Source: Lachnospiraceae bacterium (GTDB taxonomy: Bacteria; Bacillota; Clostridia; Lachnospirales; Lachnospiraceae). From it: a stretch of DNA of 64,000 bases. Under the pieces are notes generated by a model. The model saw nothing but the letters and a program-made list of their open reading frames with translations, was not told the DNA's origin and did not search any database. The stretch covers positions 32,396-96,395 of the forward strand of contig JAJQHY010000079.1 of NCBI GenBank assembly GCA_021199495.1, written 5' to 3'. This document shows, piece after piece, positions 27,878 through 36,600 of the stretch. Positions within the stretch are counted from its first letter, which is position 1, and each line of letters opens with the position of its first letter. A program made the position numbers and the translations under genes.

Positions 27878-30193
27878 TTAACTGTTCTCACTCAAATACA
27901 GACTTACACGGTTCTGGATAATCTCCGCCACGTCATCCACGCTCTTCTGCCCTGAGAAGTAGCTGCCTGCTTCCTCCTCAATGATAGCAAGGATCTCCGA
28001 GTTGCCGCTGCCTGCCACCGTTACTGCGCCGTTTAAGAGCTCGTAGAATTCCTCCACGTCCTCCTCCGTACAGGGCACATACCAGTATTCCCATCCATCC
28101 TGATAGCCGATGCCGCTGCTGCCGCCGATCAGGACCGGATTCCCGTTCTCGTCCAGATATGGGTCGCCGTTTTCATCCAACGCATACTCGACCGTCGTCT
28201 CTTCCGCAAAATAAGCATCCAGCTCACTTTGCAGAATGGAAAAAGCGTATCCTCCCCAGGCCGTATCCTCCGTCAGCGTCGACACGATAAAGTCCGCCGC
28301 CGCATCCTTATATTCTGACTTAGAGCAGATTGCGTAAGTGGAACCGGTGCCGCTGATGATCGTGCCGTTACCGCCAACGCCCGGATAGCCAATAGCTGTG
28401 TACGCCTTCCCCTCAAAATGCGCTCTGTAGAGTTGAAGCTCATCCAGGTCGTAAATGTAGACCTCCTCCGCGGCCAGTGTCCCATTCTGGATTTTGGTCG
28501 GTTCGCTCTCCTCCCAGGTCTCATTGGATTCCTCCGGGAAAGCGGCCGCCAATTCTAACAGTGCCTTGAATTCCTCACTGTCAAAGCTGCAGGTATGGTC
28601 CTCTTCGTTGATAAAGCTGGTATATCCATAGGTCAGAAGCGTGTTCAGCATCTGATCACACGTTTCTCCCATGAACCACTCCATGCCCGCCGGAAGAGAG
28701 GCAATCACTTCCGCGGCTTCTTCAAGCGTCCAGCCAGACGCATCTCCCACCAGCTCTGACAGGGCGTACACCGTCTGAAGCTCGAACTCACCCGGCAGTT
28801 CGTACAGCTTCCCATCCCGCAGATATGCATCGTAAACCTGCGCCACGAATTGATCGCGGGTATATCCTCTCTCATCCAGATACGGCACCAGATCCTCTAA
28901 AAGTCCACTGCTGATCAGGGTATTCGTATTTACACCATAACCGGTCATGATAATATCCGCGCCGTCGCCGCTCACCAGGTCATTCTGCATCCGGGTCATC
29001 GCGTCATCATAATAGGTCTGGTAATCATTATAGTCTGTAATTAAAGTATAATCCAGATAGGTCTTAATTTCAATGCGATACTGATCATTTGCCTTATTAA
29101 AGGCCACAACATATTCCTGCGTATAGCTGTCATTGGAAAAGAGTGCCAGGGTAAGCGTCGTCTTCTCTGACACCTCGCTGCTTTCCTTGCGGGTCACAAG
29201 CGACATGTTCCCATTGTACGAATTGGCGGAGTAATCATAAATCTCCACCACCATGGTATCCTCATCTATGTAATACACCGCGTTGACATTATAACCCACA
29301 ATGTCCAGGCTGACCCAGTCAAAGAGTGTCTCCGTCCCGCCGGTCGAAGCGTCATAGCGATACATATTCATGCCAGAGCTGTCGCCGTAAATCACACTGC
29401 CGTCCGCAAGTACATTGACCGTATTGGAATCAAAATTCGTCACTCCGAAATCGATTGTTTCAAACGCCTTTGTGTCAGGGTTGACATAGGCCAGCTGATA
29501 ACCACTGTCATAATAGGTAGCGATCACCCGTCCGTCCTCGGACAGACCCATGGAATTCAACCAGTTGGGGACCGCGATTTCGGCGATCTGATTTCCCTCC
29601 ATGTCTGTCACAAACGCAGCGGAATCACATCCCAGATAGATATATCCGTCTGTGCCAACAATCAGATCACTGACATAGGCGTAACCGTTCTGCTCCTCCA
29701 GCCTGGACATCAGATCGTCCAGAGAAAAGACGCTTCGTGTCTGACCGTTTTCATCCAGAATGCGCACGGAATAATGCGTCTCCTCATCATAATAAGCCTC
29801 TAAAAGAACAAATCCCGCAAAATCTCCCTCCGGGATAATCGCGGCATTATAAATGTAAGAATTCTCACCTGTCTCGCACTCTATCGTCTGCACCGAACCG
29901 GTATCCAGATCCATCACCAGAAGCTCCACACGCTCTTTGGACTCTCCATACACAGTGTAGGTTTTTAAGAGCAGATGCCCAAAGCAGCCGTGGGTGGAGT
30001 AGTAGCCATTCTCACTCTCATTTTCCTCAGAACCCCAGTCCAGATCCTCCAGGACATAGACCCAGGTCAGCGCATTTTCCGTATCATCCTGAACATCAGC
30101 GCTGCCTGTACTCTGCGAGGAACAGCCTGTAAAAAGCAGCGTAAGAACGGCCAGTAAAGCCGGTAAGATAACCGTCAGGGTTTTCTTTTTCAT
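27878..30193 (-). CDS. very large chimeric solute-binding lipoprotein 1
   Basis: About 771 residues. A lipoprotein signal ending LLFTGC (Cys about residue 24) is followed by a 350-residue beta-rich half resembling a propeller (VLLEAYYDEETHYSVRILDE, YIYLGCDSAAFVTDMEGNQI, DGSVIYGDSSGMNMYRYDAS), then a family 1-type sugar-binding domain (YVVAFNKANDQYRIEIKTYL, GDGADIIMTGYGVNTNTLIS, STYAICSKSEYKDAAADFIV). The last 40 residues (YFSGQKSVDDVAEIIQNRVS) match those of the lipoprotein at 20409-22955, showing duplication. GGAGG lies five bases before the ATG. First gene of the operon, followed by two permeases. The N-terminal half may hold a second binding or docking site; that is inference. Confidence 0.88.
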   Translation of the reverse strand: MKKKTLTVILPALLAVLTLLFTGCSSQSTGSADVQDDTENALTWVYVLEDLDWGSEENESENGYYSTHGCFGHLLLKTYTVYGESKERVELLVMDLDTGSVQTIECETGENSYIYNAAIIPEGDFAGFVLLEAYYDEETHYSVRILDENGQTRSVFSLDDLMSRLEEQNGYAYVSDLIVGTDGYIYLGCDSAAFVTDMEGNQIAEIAVPNWLNSMGLSEDGRVIATYYDSGYQLAYVNPDTKAFETIDFGVTNFDSNTVNVLADGSVIYGDSSGMNMYRYDASTGGTETLFDWVSLDIVGYNVNAVYYIDEDTMVVEIYDYSANSYNGNMSLVTRKESSEVSEKTTLTLALFSNDSYTQEYVVAFNKANDQYRIEIKTYLDYTLITDYNDYQTYYDDAMTRMQNDLVSGDGADIIMTGYGVNTNTLISSGLLEDLVPYLDERGYTRDQFVAQVYDAYLRDGKLYELPGEFELQTVYALSELVGDASGWTLEEAAEVIASLPAGMEWFMGETCDQMLNTLLTYGYTSFINEEDHTCSFDSEEFKALLELAAAFPEESNETWEESEPTKIQNGTLAAEEVYIYDLDELQLYRAHFEGKAYTAIGYPGVGGNGTIISGTGSTYAICSKSEYKDAAADFIVSTLTEDTAWGGYAFSILQSELDAYFAEETTVEYALDENGDPYLDENGNPVLIGGSSGIGYQDGWEYWYVPCTEEDVEEFYELLNGAVTVAGSGNSEILAIIEEEAGSYFSGQKSVDDVAEIIQNRVSLYLSENS

Positions 30194-30316
30194 GAAGACC
30201 TCCAGTGAAACAGATTTTAGCATGAAAATGTATCCGATTTGTAACATCCTCTGCTGCATTCAGTATACAACATAATCTTTCAGAATACTATTTAAGATTT
30301 TCTGAAGATTGCCCCT

Positions 30317-31831
30317 TCACCTTTGCAACCGGTAGCACGCCGCCTCCTTTAAATGCGCCTCCTGTATCAGTTCGCTGTCCTCCAGGTCCGCAATTGTCCG
30401 TGCTACCTTCAACAGCCTGTGATACGCTCTGGCCGACAGCTGCAGGCGCTCAAACAAAAGCCCCGCACATAGCTCTGCCTCCTTTGTCATGGCGCAGTAA
30501 CGCGCGATATCCATCGCCGGAATCTGGGAATTAAAGCAGATCTGTGTCCCCTGAAACCGCACCTGCTGCCGCTCCCTCGCCTTCAGGACGCGGCCGCGCA
30601 TGACGGCACTGCTCTCCGAAGGCTTTACCTCCCTTAACTCCTCAATGCGCACCGCGGATACCTGACAGCATAAGTCAATCCTGTCGAGTATTGGCCCTGA
30701 TATTTTACTCGTATATCGGGTAATTTCGGCGTCCGTACATTTGCAGCGGTTGCGGTCCGGATAATAGCCGCAGGGACAGGGGTTCATCGCCGCCACCAGC
30801 ATGAAATCCGCCGGGAAGGAATATATCGCCTCGCTTCTGGCAATCTGCACCCGCTTTTCCTCCATCGGCTGGCGCAGCACCTCCAGAACATCCCGGCGGA
30901 ATTCCGGCAGCTCGTCCAAAAACAGAACCGCCCGGTGCGCAAGCGAAATTACGCCCGGTCTCGGAATGCGGCCACCTCCCGCCATGGCCTGCACGGACAT
31001 GGTATGGTGCGGATTTAAAAAGGGACGCCTGGTGATAAAGGGCGTGCTTTCATCAAGCTTCCCGGCCACACTGTAAATACTGGAAATCTCCATGCTTTCC
31101 TCGGCGGAAAGGGGCGGCAGGATGGAGGGCAGGCGTCTGGCAATCATCGTCTTCCCGGCGCCCGGCGGCCCGATCAGGAGAAAATGATGGAAACCGGCAG
31201 CCGCGATCTGCGCGGCCCTGCGCGCCTGATACTGCCCCTGCACCTCCGAAAAATCCGCCGTATCTGATGCCGCTTTTTCCTGAAAATAAGCTGCCGTGTC
31301 CAGAACATAAGGCTCCTTCTTTTCTCCTGAAAGCAGTTCAAGTACATCCGTCAGGTTGTCCATCCCGTAGACCTCTATGCCCTGCACAAAGGCACCCTCT
31401 TTGGCGTTGGCCGAAGGCAGAACCACCCGCGCAAAGCCCTGCCTTTTGGCCTCATTGACGATGGGCAGAACGCCCTGAATCCCCCTTAACTCCCCGTTTA
31501 AACCGAGCTCTCCTAAAAAGAGGGTTTCCTCAAGCCCCTGTGCCCTGATTTCCCCGGAAGCGTAAAGCGCGCCAATGGCGATCGGCAGATCAAGTCCTGT
31601 CCCCGCCTTCTTTAAGTGTGCCGGACTGACATTGACTGTGATGCGCAGATTGGGGAGCTGTTTTCCGATGTTTTTGACCGCCACGCGGACACGCTCCCGG
31701 GCTTCCTTGACTTCAAAAGCCATATTGCCCACCATATCAAATGAAGGCAGACCGAAGGACGCGTCGACCTCAACCCTGAGCATCCGGGCATACATGCCCT
31801 GCATCATACCGCTGTAAACATATGTGTACAT
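30317..31831 (-). CDS. comM: ComM/YifB-family Mg-chelatase-like AAA+ ATPase
   Basis: A 504-residue protein: N-terminal ChlI-like domain (FGLPSFDMVGNMAFEVKEAR, VNVSPAHLKKAGTGLDLPIA), AAA+ core with Walker A LIGPPGAGKTMIARRLPSIL and Walker B VLFLDELPEF, the ISSIYSVAGKL and FRXPHHTMS-type loops, and a cysteine cluster (MNPCPCGYYPDRNRCKC). ComM is a hexameric helicase that drives branch migration during natural transformation. The ATG at 31831 has GGAGG seven bases upstream, and that GGAGG is buried in a hairpin (31839-31883). It follows dprA, another transformation gene, by 77 bp. Confidence 0.93.
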   Translation of the reverse strand: MYTYVYSGMMQGMYARMLRVEVDASFGLPSFDMVGNMAFEVKEARERVRVAVKNIGKQLPNLRITVNVSPAHLKKAGTGLDLPIAIGALYASGEIRAQGLEETLFLGELGLNGELRGIQGVLPIVNEAKRQGFARVVLPSANAKEGAFVQGIEVYGMDNLTDVLELLSGEKKEPYVLDTAAYFQEKAASDTADFSEVQGQYQARRAAQIAAAGFHHFLLIGPPGAGKTMIARRLPSILPPLSAEESMEISSIYSVAGKLDESTPFITRRPFLNPHHTMSVQAMAGGGRIPRPGVISLAHRAVLFLDELPEFRRDVLEVLRQPMEEKRVQIARSEAIYSFPADFMLVAAMNPCPCGYYPDRNRCKCTDAEITRYTSKISGPILDRIDLCCQVSAVRIEELREVKPSESSAVMRGRVLKARERQQVRFQGTQICFNSQIPAMDIARYCAMTKEAELCAGLLFERLQLSARAYHRLLKVARTIADLEDSELIQEAHLKEAACYRLQR

Positions 31832-31838
31832 AAAATAA

Positions 31839-31883
31839 CCTCCTCGTGCATATGATCGTTCACTACATATATGCACGGGGAGG
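31839..31883 (-). promoter_or_regulatory. leader hairpin that sequesters the comM ribosome binding site
   Basis: On the minus strand CCTCCCCGTGCATAT (31883-31869) can pair with ATATGCACGAGGAGG (31853-31839) with a single mismatch, a 15-bp stem closing a 15-base loop that contains GTGAACGA. The 3' arm ends in the GGAGG ribosome binding site of comM, which would be masked. The same structure, loop octamer and position recur before dprA (33063-33109). Alternatively the palindrome is a DNA operator. Confidence 0.8.
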
Positions 31884-31907
31884 CCATTTTTTCGCGCTTT
31901 TTAATTC

Positions 31908-33056
31908 TTAAATTTTTATAAACTGTCCGCCCACATTCCGGCACTTTCCGGCCAGCTCCAGTTCCAGAAGCCCTGTCAGAAACTGCGGCAGATCCGCATG
32001 TCCGTCATTTTCTGAGAAAATACGGTACAGCACCTCCACTGACTGCGGAGTTGTGTCGAGAAGAGGCAAAAGCTGATTTAAAAAAGGCGACAGGTACGGA
32101 TCGTAAGTTGATTTTTCCTCTTCTGCACAGTTTCCGGCTATGGCAGCAGCCTTCCGACCCGGGCTGTACTCCCCGTTTTTCTGCCTTAACGCAAATGCTT
32201 CCCACACCATCTCTACCATCTGCTGCGGGGAAATGACAATACGCGCGCCCTGACTGTAAAGCTTATGGCAGCCCAGGCTTAACGCGTCCGTAATCCGCCC
32301 CGGTACAACCGCCACCTCGCGCCCCTGCTCCAATGCCATATCCACCGTAATCAGGGTGCCGCTCTTTTCTCTGGCTTCAATCACCAGCACCAGATCCGCC
32401 AGCCCGGAAATCAGACGGTTCCTCGGAGGGAAATTTTTGTTCAGAGGCTGCATACCGAGCGGATATTCACTGGTAATCCCGCCCTCTGCAACGAGCCGCT
32501 CATACAAAGGCCTTTCCTCGGGCGGATAGCAGATATCCGCACCGCAGCCCAAAACAGCGACGCTTTTCCCGCCGGCATCCAGACAGGCACTCTGGCTGAT
32601 ACTGTCGATTCCCCGCGCCATGCCGCTGATGACCCATATTCCGGCCGCGGCCGCGGCACTTCCCATCAGCCGCGCACACTCCCTGCCGTAGGCCGAACAG
32701 GCACGCGCGCCGATAATGGCGACCGTTGGTCTGTCACCTTCCGGCAGAGCCCCCTTTATGAAAATTCCGTAGGGCGGATCGGGGATTTCTTTCAGTCGGT
32801 TCGGAAAACCGCCTTCCCGTACCGTCACATATTTCACCCCTGTCCTCTCGCATTGCCGCAAAAGTCCATCCGGTGTCTGTGAAAACATTCGCAGACTTTC
32901 GATCTGCAGCGGTTTTAAAACCTGGCGCAGCTCTTCTTCCTGCGCCGCTGCTGCCTGTTTTAAAGACCCAAATTTCTCCTCCAGACGATAAATTGTCTTT
33001 CTTCCGATTCCGGGCACACTCTGAAACCACAGCGCCCACAGATTTTCTTCACACAT
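31908..33056 (-). CDS. dprA: DNA-processing protein DprA
   Basis: A 382-residue DprA/Smf protein. N-terminal helix-hairpin-helix region (QSVPGIGRKTIYRLEEKFGS), central Rossmann fold with VAIIGARACSAYGRECARLM, SGMARGIDSISQSACLDAGG, AVLGCGADICYPPE, SEYPLGMQPLNKNFPPRNRL and LVIEAREKSGTLITVDMALE, then a C-terminal winged-helix domain. DprA loads RecA onto incoming single-stranded DNA in transformation. GGGAGGG lies seven bases before the ATG within a hairpin equal in design to that of comM. comM follows downstream on the same strand, so the two probably form an operon. Confidence 0.95.
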   Translation of the reverse strand: MCEENLWALWFQSVPGIGRKTIYRLEEKFGSLKQAAAAQEEELRQVLKPLQIESLRMFSQTPDGLLRQCERTGVKYVTVREGGFPNRLKEIPDPPYGIFIKGALPEGDRPTVAIIGARACSAYGRECARLMGSAAAAAGIWVISGMARGIDSISQSACLDAGGKSVAVLGCGADICYPPEERPLYERLVAEGGITSEYPLGMQPLNKNFPPRNRLISGLADLVLVIEAREKSGTLITVDMALEQGREVAVVPGRITDALSLGCHKLYSQGARIVISPQQMVEMVWEAFALRQKNGEYSPGRKAAAIAGNCAEEEKSTYDPYLSPFLNQLLPLLDTTPQSVEVLYRIFSENDGHADLPQFLTGLLELELAGKCRNVGGQFIKI

Positions 33057-33062
33057 AAAAAA

Positions 33063-33109
33063 GCCCTCCCGTGCCTATAGTCGTTCACCCTATATATGCA
33101 CGGGAAGGC
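33063..33109 (-). promoter_or_regulatory. leader hairpin that sequesters the dprA ribosome binding site
   Basis: On the minus strand GCCTTCCCGTGCATATA (33109-33093) pairs with TATAGGCACGGGAGGGC (33079-33063), 17-bp stem with one mismatch and one G-U pair, around a 13-base loop containing GTGAACGA. The 3' arm includes GGGAGGG, the dprA ribosome binding site, seven bases before the ATG. Its flanks (CGCGA...ATGG before the stem) also match the comM leader. Confidence 0.8.
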
Positions 33110-33120
33110 CCATTTATCGC

Positions 33121-33142
33121 GAAAGTTTTTATAAAAACTTTC
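33121..33142. repeat. 22-bp perfect palindrome upstream of dprA
   Basis: GAAAGTTTTTA / TAAAAACTTTC with no spacer, 65 bp upstream of the dprA start and about 55 bp past the gtrA stop. AT-rich and without a T-run, so a weak terminator at best. It could be an operator. The TTTATAAAAA core is also found ahead of the comM hairpin, inside the last codons of dprA. Confidence 0.5.
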
Positions 33143-33196
33143 CCTATCTGTTTTTTCGTATCCGTTTTACATCGTCTGCCGAAACACAGCTTCCGT

Positions 33197-33664
33197 TTAT
33201 GACTGTTTTTTCTCTGCCTCCTTTGTCGCGAACACCCACTTTTTCTGAATGACATAGCTGATAAAGAAAATCCCGGTGTCCACAATCGCCTTCGACAGCA
33301 CGGTTGGAATTGCCGTCGGCATCATCGTCACCAGCTGCGCGCTGGCAAGCATCTTGCCCACAAACAAAATCGCGTATTTCACCGCCTGCGAACCCATAAA
33401 CTGCGCCGAAGATGTACCGCCCGCTCCGCCAAAGCTTCAGAATTTATTCATCAGGAAATTCAGTGTCCCAGCGATCACCCTGGAAATGGCTGTGGCCAGG
33501 TAAATCATCTGCGCCCGCGGCAGAGGAATGACCTGACAGAGCAGATAGAAAAGCAAAAGCTCCACCGCCGACCCGGTCAGGGAGGATGTGACAAATTTAA
33601 GGAATGGAATCCGTTTTCTGATAAATTCGATCACTTTTTCCAAGACAATAAAGTCTCCTTTCAC
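33197..33664 (-). pseudogene. GtrA-family membrane protein interrupted by an in-frame stop
   Basis: A reading frame of 155 codons with one internal TGA at 33437-33439. Before it: RIPFLKFVTSSLTGSAVELL, then ISRVIAGTLNFLMNKF. After it, in the same frame: SFGGAGGTSSAQFMGSQAVK and LSKAIVDTGIFFISYVIQKK, ending WVFATKEAEKKQS. Together these make a complete four-span GtrA-like protein, a flippase-type partner of glycosyltransferases. Family members often have Trp after LNFLxNK, so TGG to TGA is the likely change. TGA is an ordinary stop elsewhere in this window, so recoding is unlikely. The gene starts 4 bp within the end of the dehydratase activase gene. Confidence 0.8.
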
Positions 33665-36600
33665 CGGTTCATTAAAAGCATCTGCAGACGGTTTTCCACA
33701 TTCGCGTAGCTGGTGTCCGGGTCCAGATCCAGCGGCAGAATCTGAATGTCAGGGAATTCCTCCTTCAGCTTCTTGATCGTTCCTCTGCCGCAGACATGAT
33801 TGGGCAGACAGCCGAAAGGCTGCAATATCACGAAGCTTTTCACGCCCTCCCTCGCGTAGTGGGCAATCTCCGCCGCCATCAGCCATCCCTCGCCGCAGCT
33901 TAAGGTCTCCGGGATGATATCTGCGACACCCTGATACATATCCCTCGGGCGCAGGGACTTTTCATACAGCGGATGCCTCACCGCCACCTTCTCTAACTTT
34001 TTCTGAATCTCATCAAAAAGCCACGTCACAGCGAACGGATACGGGAAAATATTGACGTGGTAGTCCGAAATCTCACACTCCGTGGCGCGGAAATCCTTGC
34101 GCAGCTGATCCGTAATCCTGGGGAAAACCGCCTCCATACCGTTTCTCTCCAGATAGCGCTCAAGATCAAAGTTGGAGCCCGGATGATAAGTCACTAAAAG
34201 CTCGCCGGTCACAAACACGCGCGGCTTTAAATGGCTTCTGTCATACGGGATTGCCGCCATCTGATCAATACAGACTTCAAACGCCTTCCTGGCCTCACCG
34301 ATCCCCTTGCGGATCCCGTCCGCGATCTGGAGCACGCAGGACTGATATACCCGGTCTGTCTCACCCGGATTGATTTCATAGGGGCGGATTTTGCGGCAAA
34401 GCTCGGTCAGAATGTCCAGCATTTCAAAGACCCAGACCGCCTCCAGCACCGCGCTGATGCCCAAAAGAGAAACGCCGGGATGCATATCCTTGGAATCCCC
34501 CATATCCGTTGTCAGGACCGGCACCTGAGAAAAGCCAGCGGCGTCCAGACCCTTGCGCAGAAGACCCGCGTAGTGGGACATGCGGCAGTCGCACTGGAAT
34601 TTTACCATACCGACCGCCACTTCGTCCAGATTATAATTTCCCTTTTGCAGCGCACCGATCAATTCCCCGATCACCATCTGGCAGGGGAAACAGATGTCGT
34701 TATGTACATATTTTTTGCCCAGGCTGATTTCATGAAGGCCGCCCACCGGTATGGACTGCACAATAAAATTCTCTTTTTCAAGAATAGCGCACAGCAGGAC
34801 GGAAACCTCCGCTGAAATATTGGGAATCAGCAGGGTTCTGACCTTTTTATCCTTTTTATAAAATTTCACCGGGCTCGGAGCGGGCAGCGGGCAGATTTCG
34901 GATGTCTGTCCATTTTTGGCCTTCCGCCTGATTTCCACCGTTTCCAGAAATGATTCCACGCGGATTCCCAAAGATCCCTGCGCGTCACTCTCATCGACCT
35001 TTAGGATCAGCGGCGGTTTGTCAGACCGTTCTGTCATAATGCGGACGATCTCATCCGAAAGCACTGCGTCATGGCCGCAGCCAAAACTGACTAACTGCAC
35101 ATACTCCAGCGCTTCATTTTCTGCGGCGACCATGGCTCCGGCCAGCATTCTGGTATGAAAATTATTGGTAATCTCAATGCGGGTATTTTTCAGATCCTGC
35201 TTCTCAAGGCCCGGCAAACTGTCCACCGGCAGCACCGAAATCCCCTTTTTCAGGAATAATTTCGAGATATCATGGGAAACAAAGGGATCGGTGTGATACG
35301 GCCGGCCGGCTAACACCACCGCATAGCCGCCCTCTTTTTGAGCCTGTTCAATGACCTGTTCCGCCTTTTGCGTCAGCGTTTCGCGGAACAGCCGGATGGC
35401 AGCCTCTCCCTGCTTAAAAGCTTCCTCCGCCTCCTTTTGCGTCACATGATACGTATCGACCGCGTACTGACAGATCTGCTGCCTGCGGTTCTTTTCCGTA
35501 AACCAGTGAAAAACCGGCGTGTCGTAAATCACGTCATAGCGGCTCTCCGGGTTCTGGGAATTACGCACCACCATAGGATAGCCCTGCAGAACGGAGCAAA
35601 CGTAAGGGCTCTGCTTGTCCACGCCCTCCGGTGGCATGTGCATGACATAGGGAAAGAAAATACGGTCCACCTTCTGCTTCGCCAGGTCCGCCACATGGCC
35701 GTGCACCAGCTTGGCCGGGAAACAGATGGTGTCGGAAGCGACAAAGGACAGGCCCTCCTCGTACATTTTGCGGCTGCTTTTATGGGAAAATTTCACCTGA
35801 AAGCCCAGCGCCTTGAAAAAGGTGCTCCAGAAGGGCATACTGTCCCAGAATTCCAGTACGCGGGGCAGGCCGATGACCTCCTCGCGGACGGTTTGTGCAT
35901 GGTAATCATATTCCTGGAAGAGCAGCTTTTCGCGTTCCGCGAACAGATCTACAGGCTGCATAACATTATCAGGCTCTGGCACCGGTTTTTTGTCCCATTC
36001 CTCATCTGTCATCCTCTCCCCGCGCTCACACCGATTTCCCGTGACAAAATATTTCCCGTCCGAAAAGGAAATCACCGTGCGGCTGCAGTGATTGGCGCAG
36101 CCCGGGCACACCACGCCGGTCTTTGTCTCATACTGAAAATGCGCAAGCCCGTCCCTGCCGATAAAGGAAGTCCCCTTAGAATCCGCGTACCCGTACTCCT
36201 CAATCCGCTGTTTTGTCAGCATTGCTGCTCCGAGAGCGCCCATCTCCCCGGAATATGGCGCCAGATGCACCTCCCGGCCCAGATACTCCTCCAGCGCCCG
36301 CAGCACCGCCGCGTTGTTAAATGTTCCTCCCTGCACCACAACGCAGTCCCCCAGCGTGTCCGTGTTGGAAAGACGAACCACCTTCGTGAACACATTTTCA
36401 ATGATGGAACGGCAGAGTCCGGCCATGATGTCCTGCGGATTTTTGCCGTTACGCTGCTCATTGATGATCGTGCTGTTCATAAAAACGGTGCAGCGGCTGC
36501 CCAGACGCGCAGGGTTTTCGGCGGCAAAGGCTGCATCTGCAATCTTTTCCACCGGAATGTTCAGACTTTCCGCAAAGGTTTCCAGGAAGGACCCGCAGCC

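Noticed and set aside
33121..33142. Terminator for gtrA
   Set aside because: The palindrome is almost all A/T, has no loop and no T-run after it, so termination is doubtful; kept only as a repeat.
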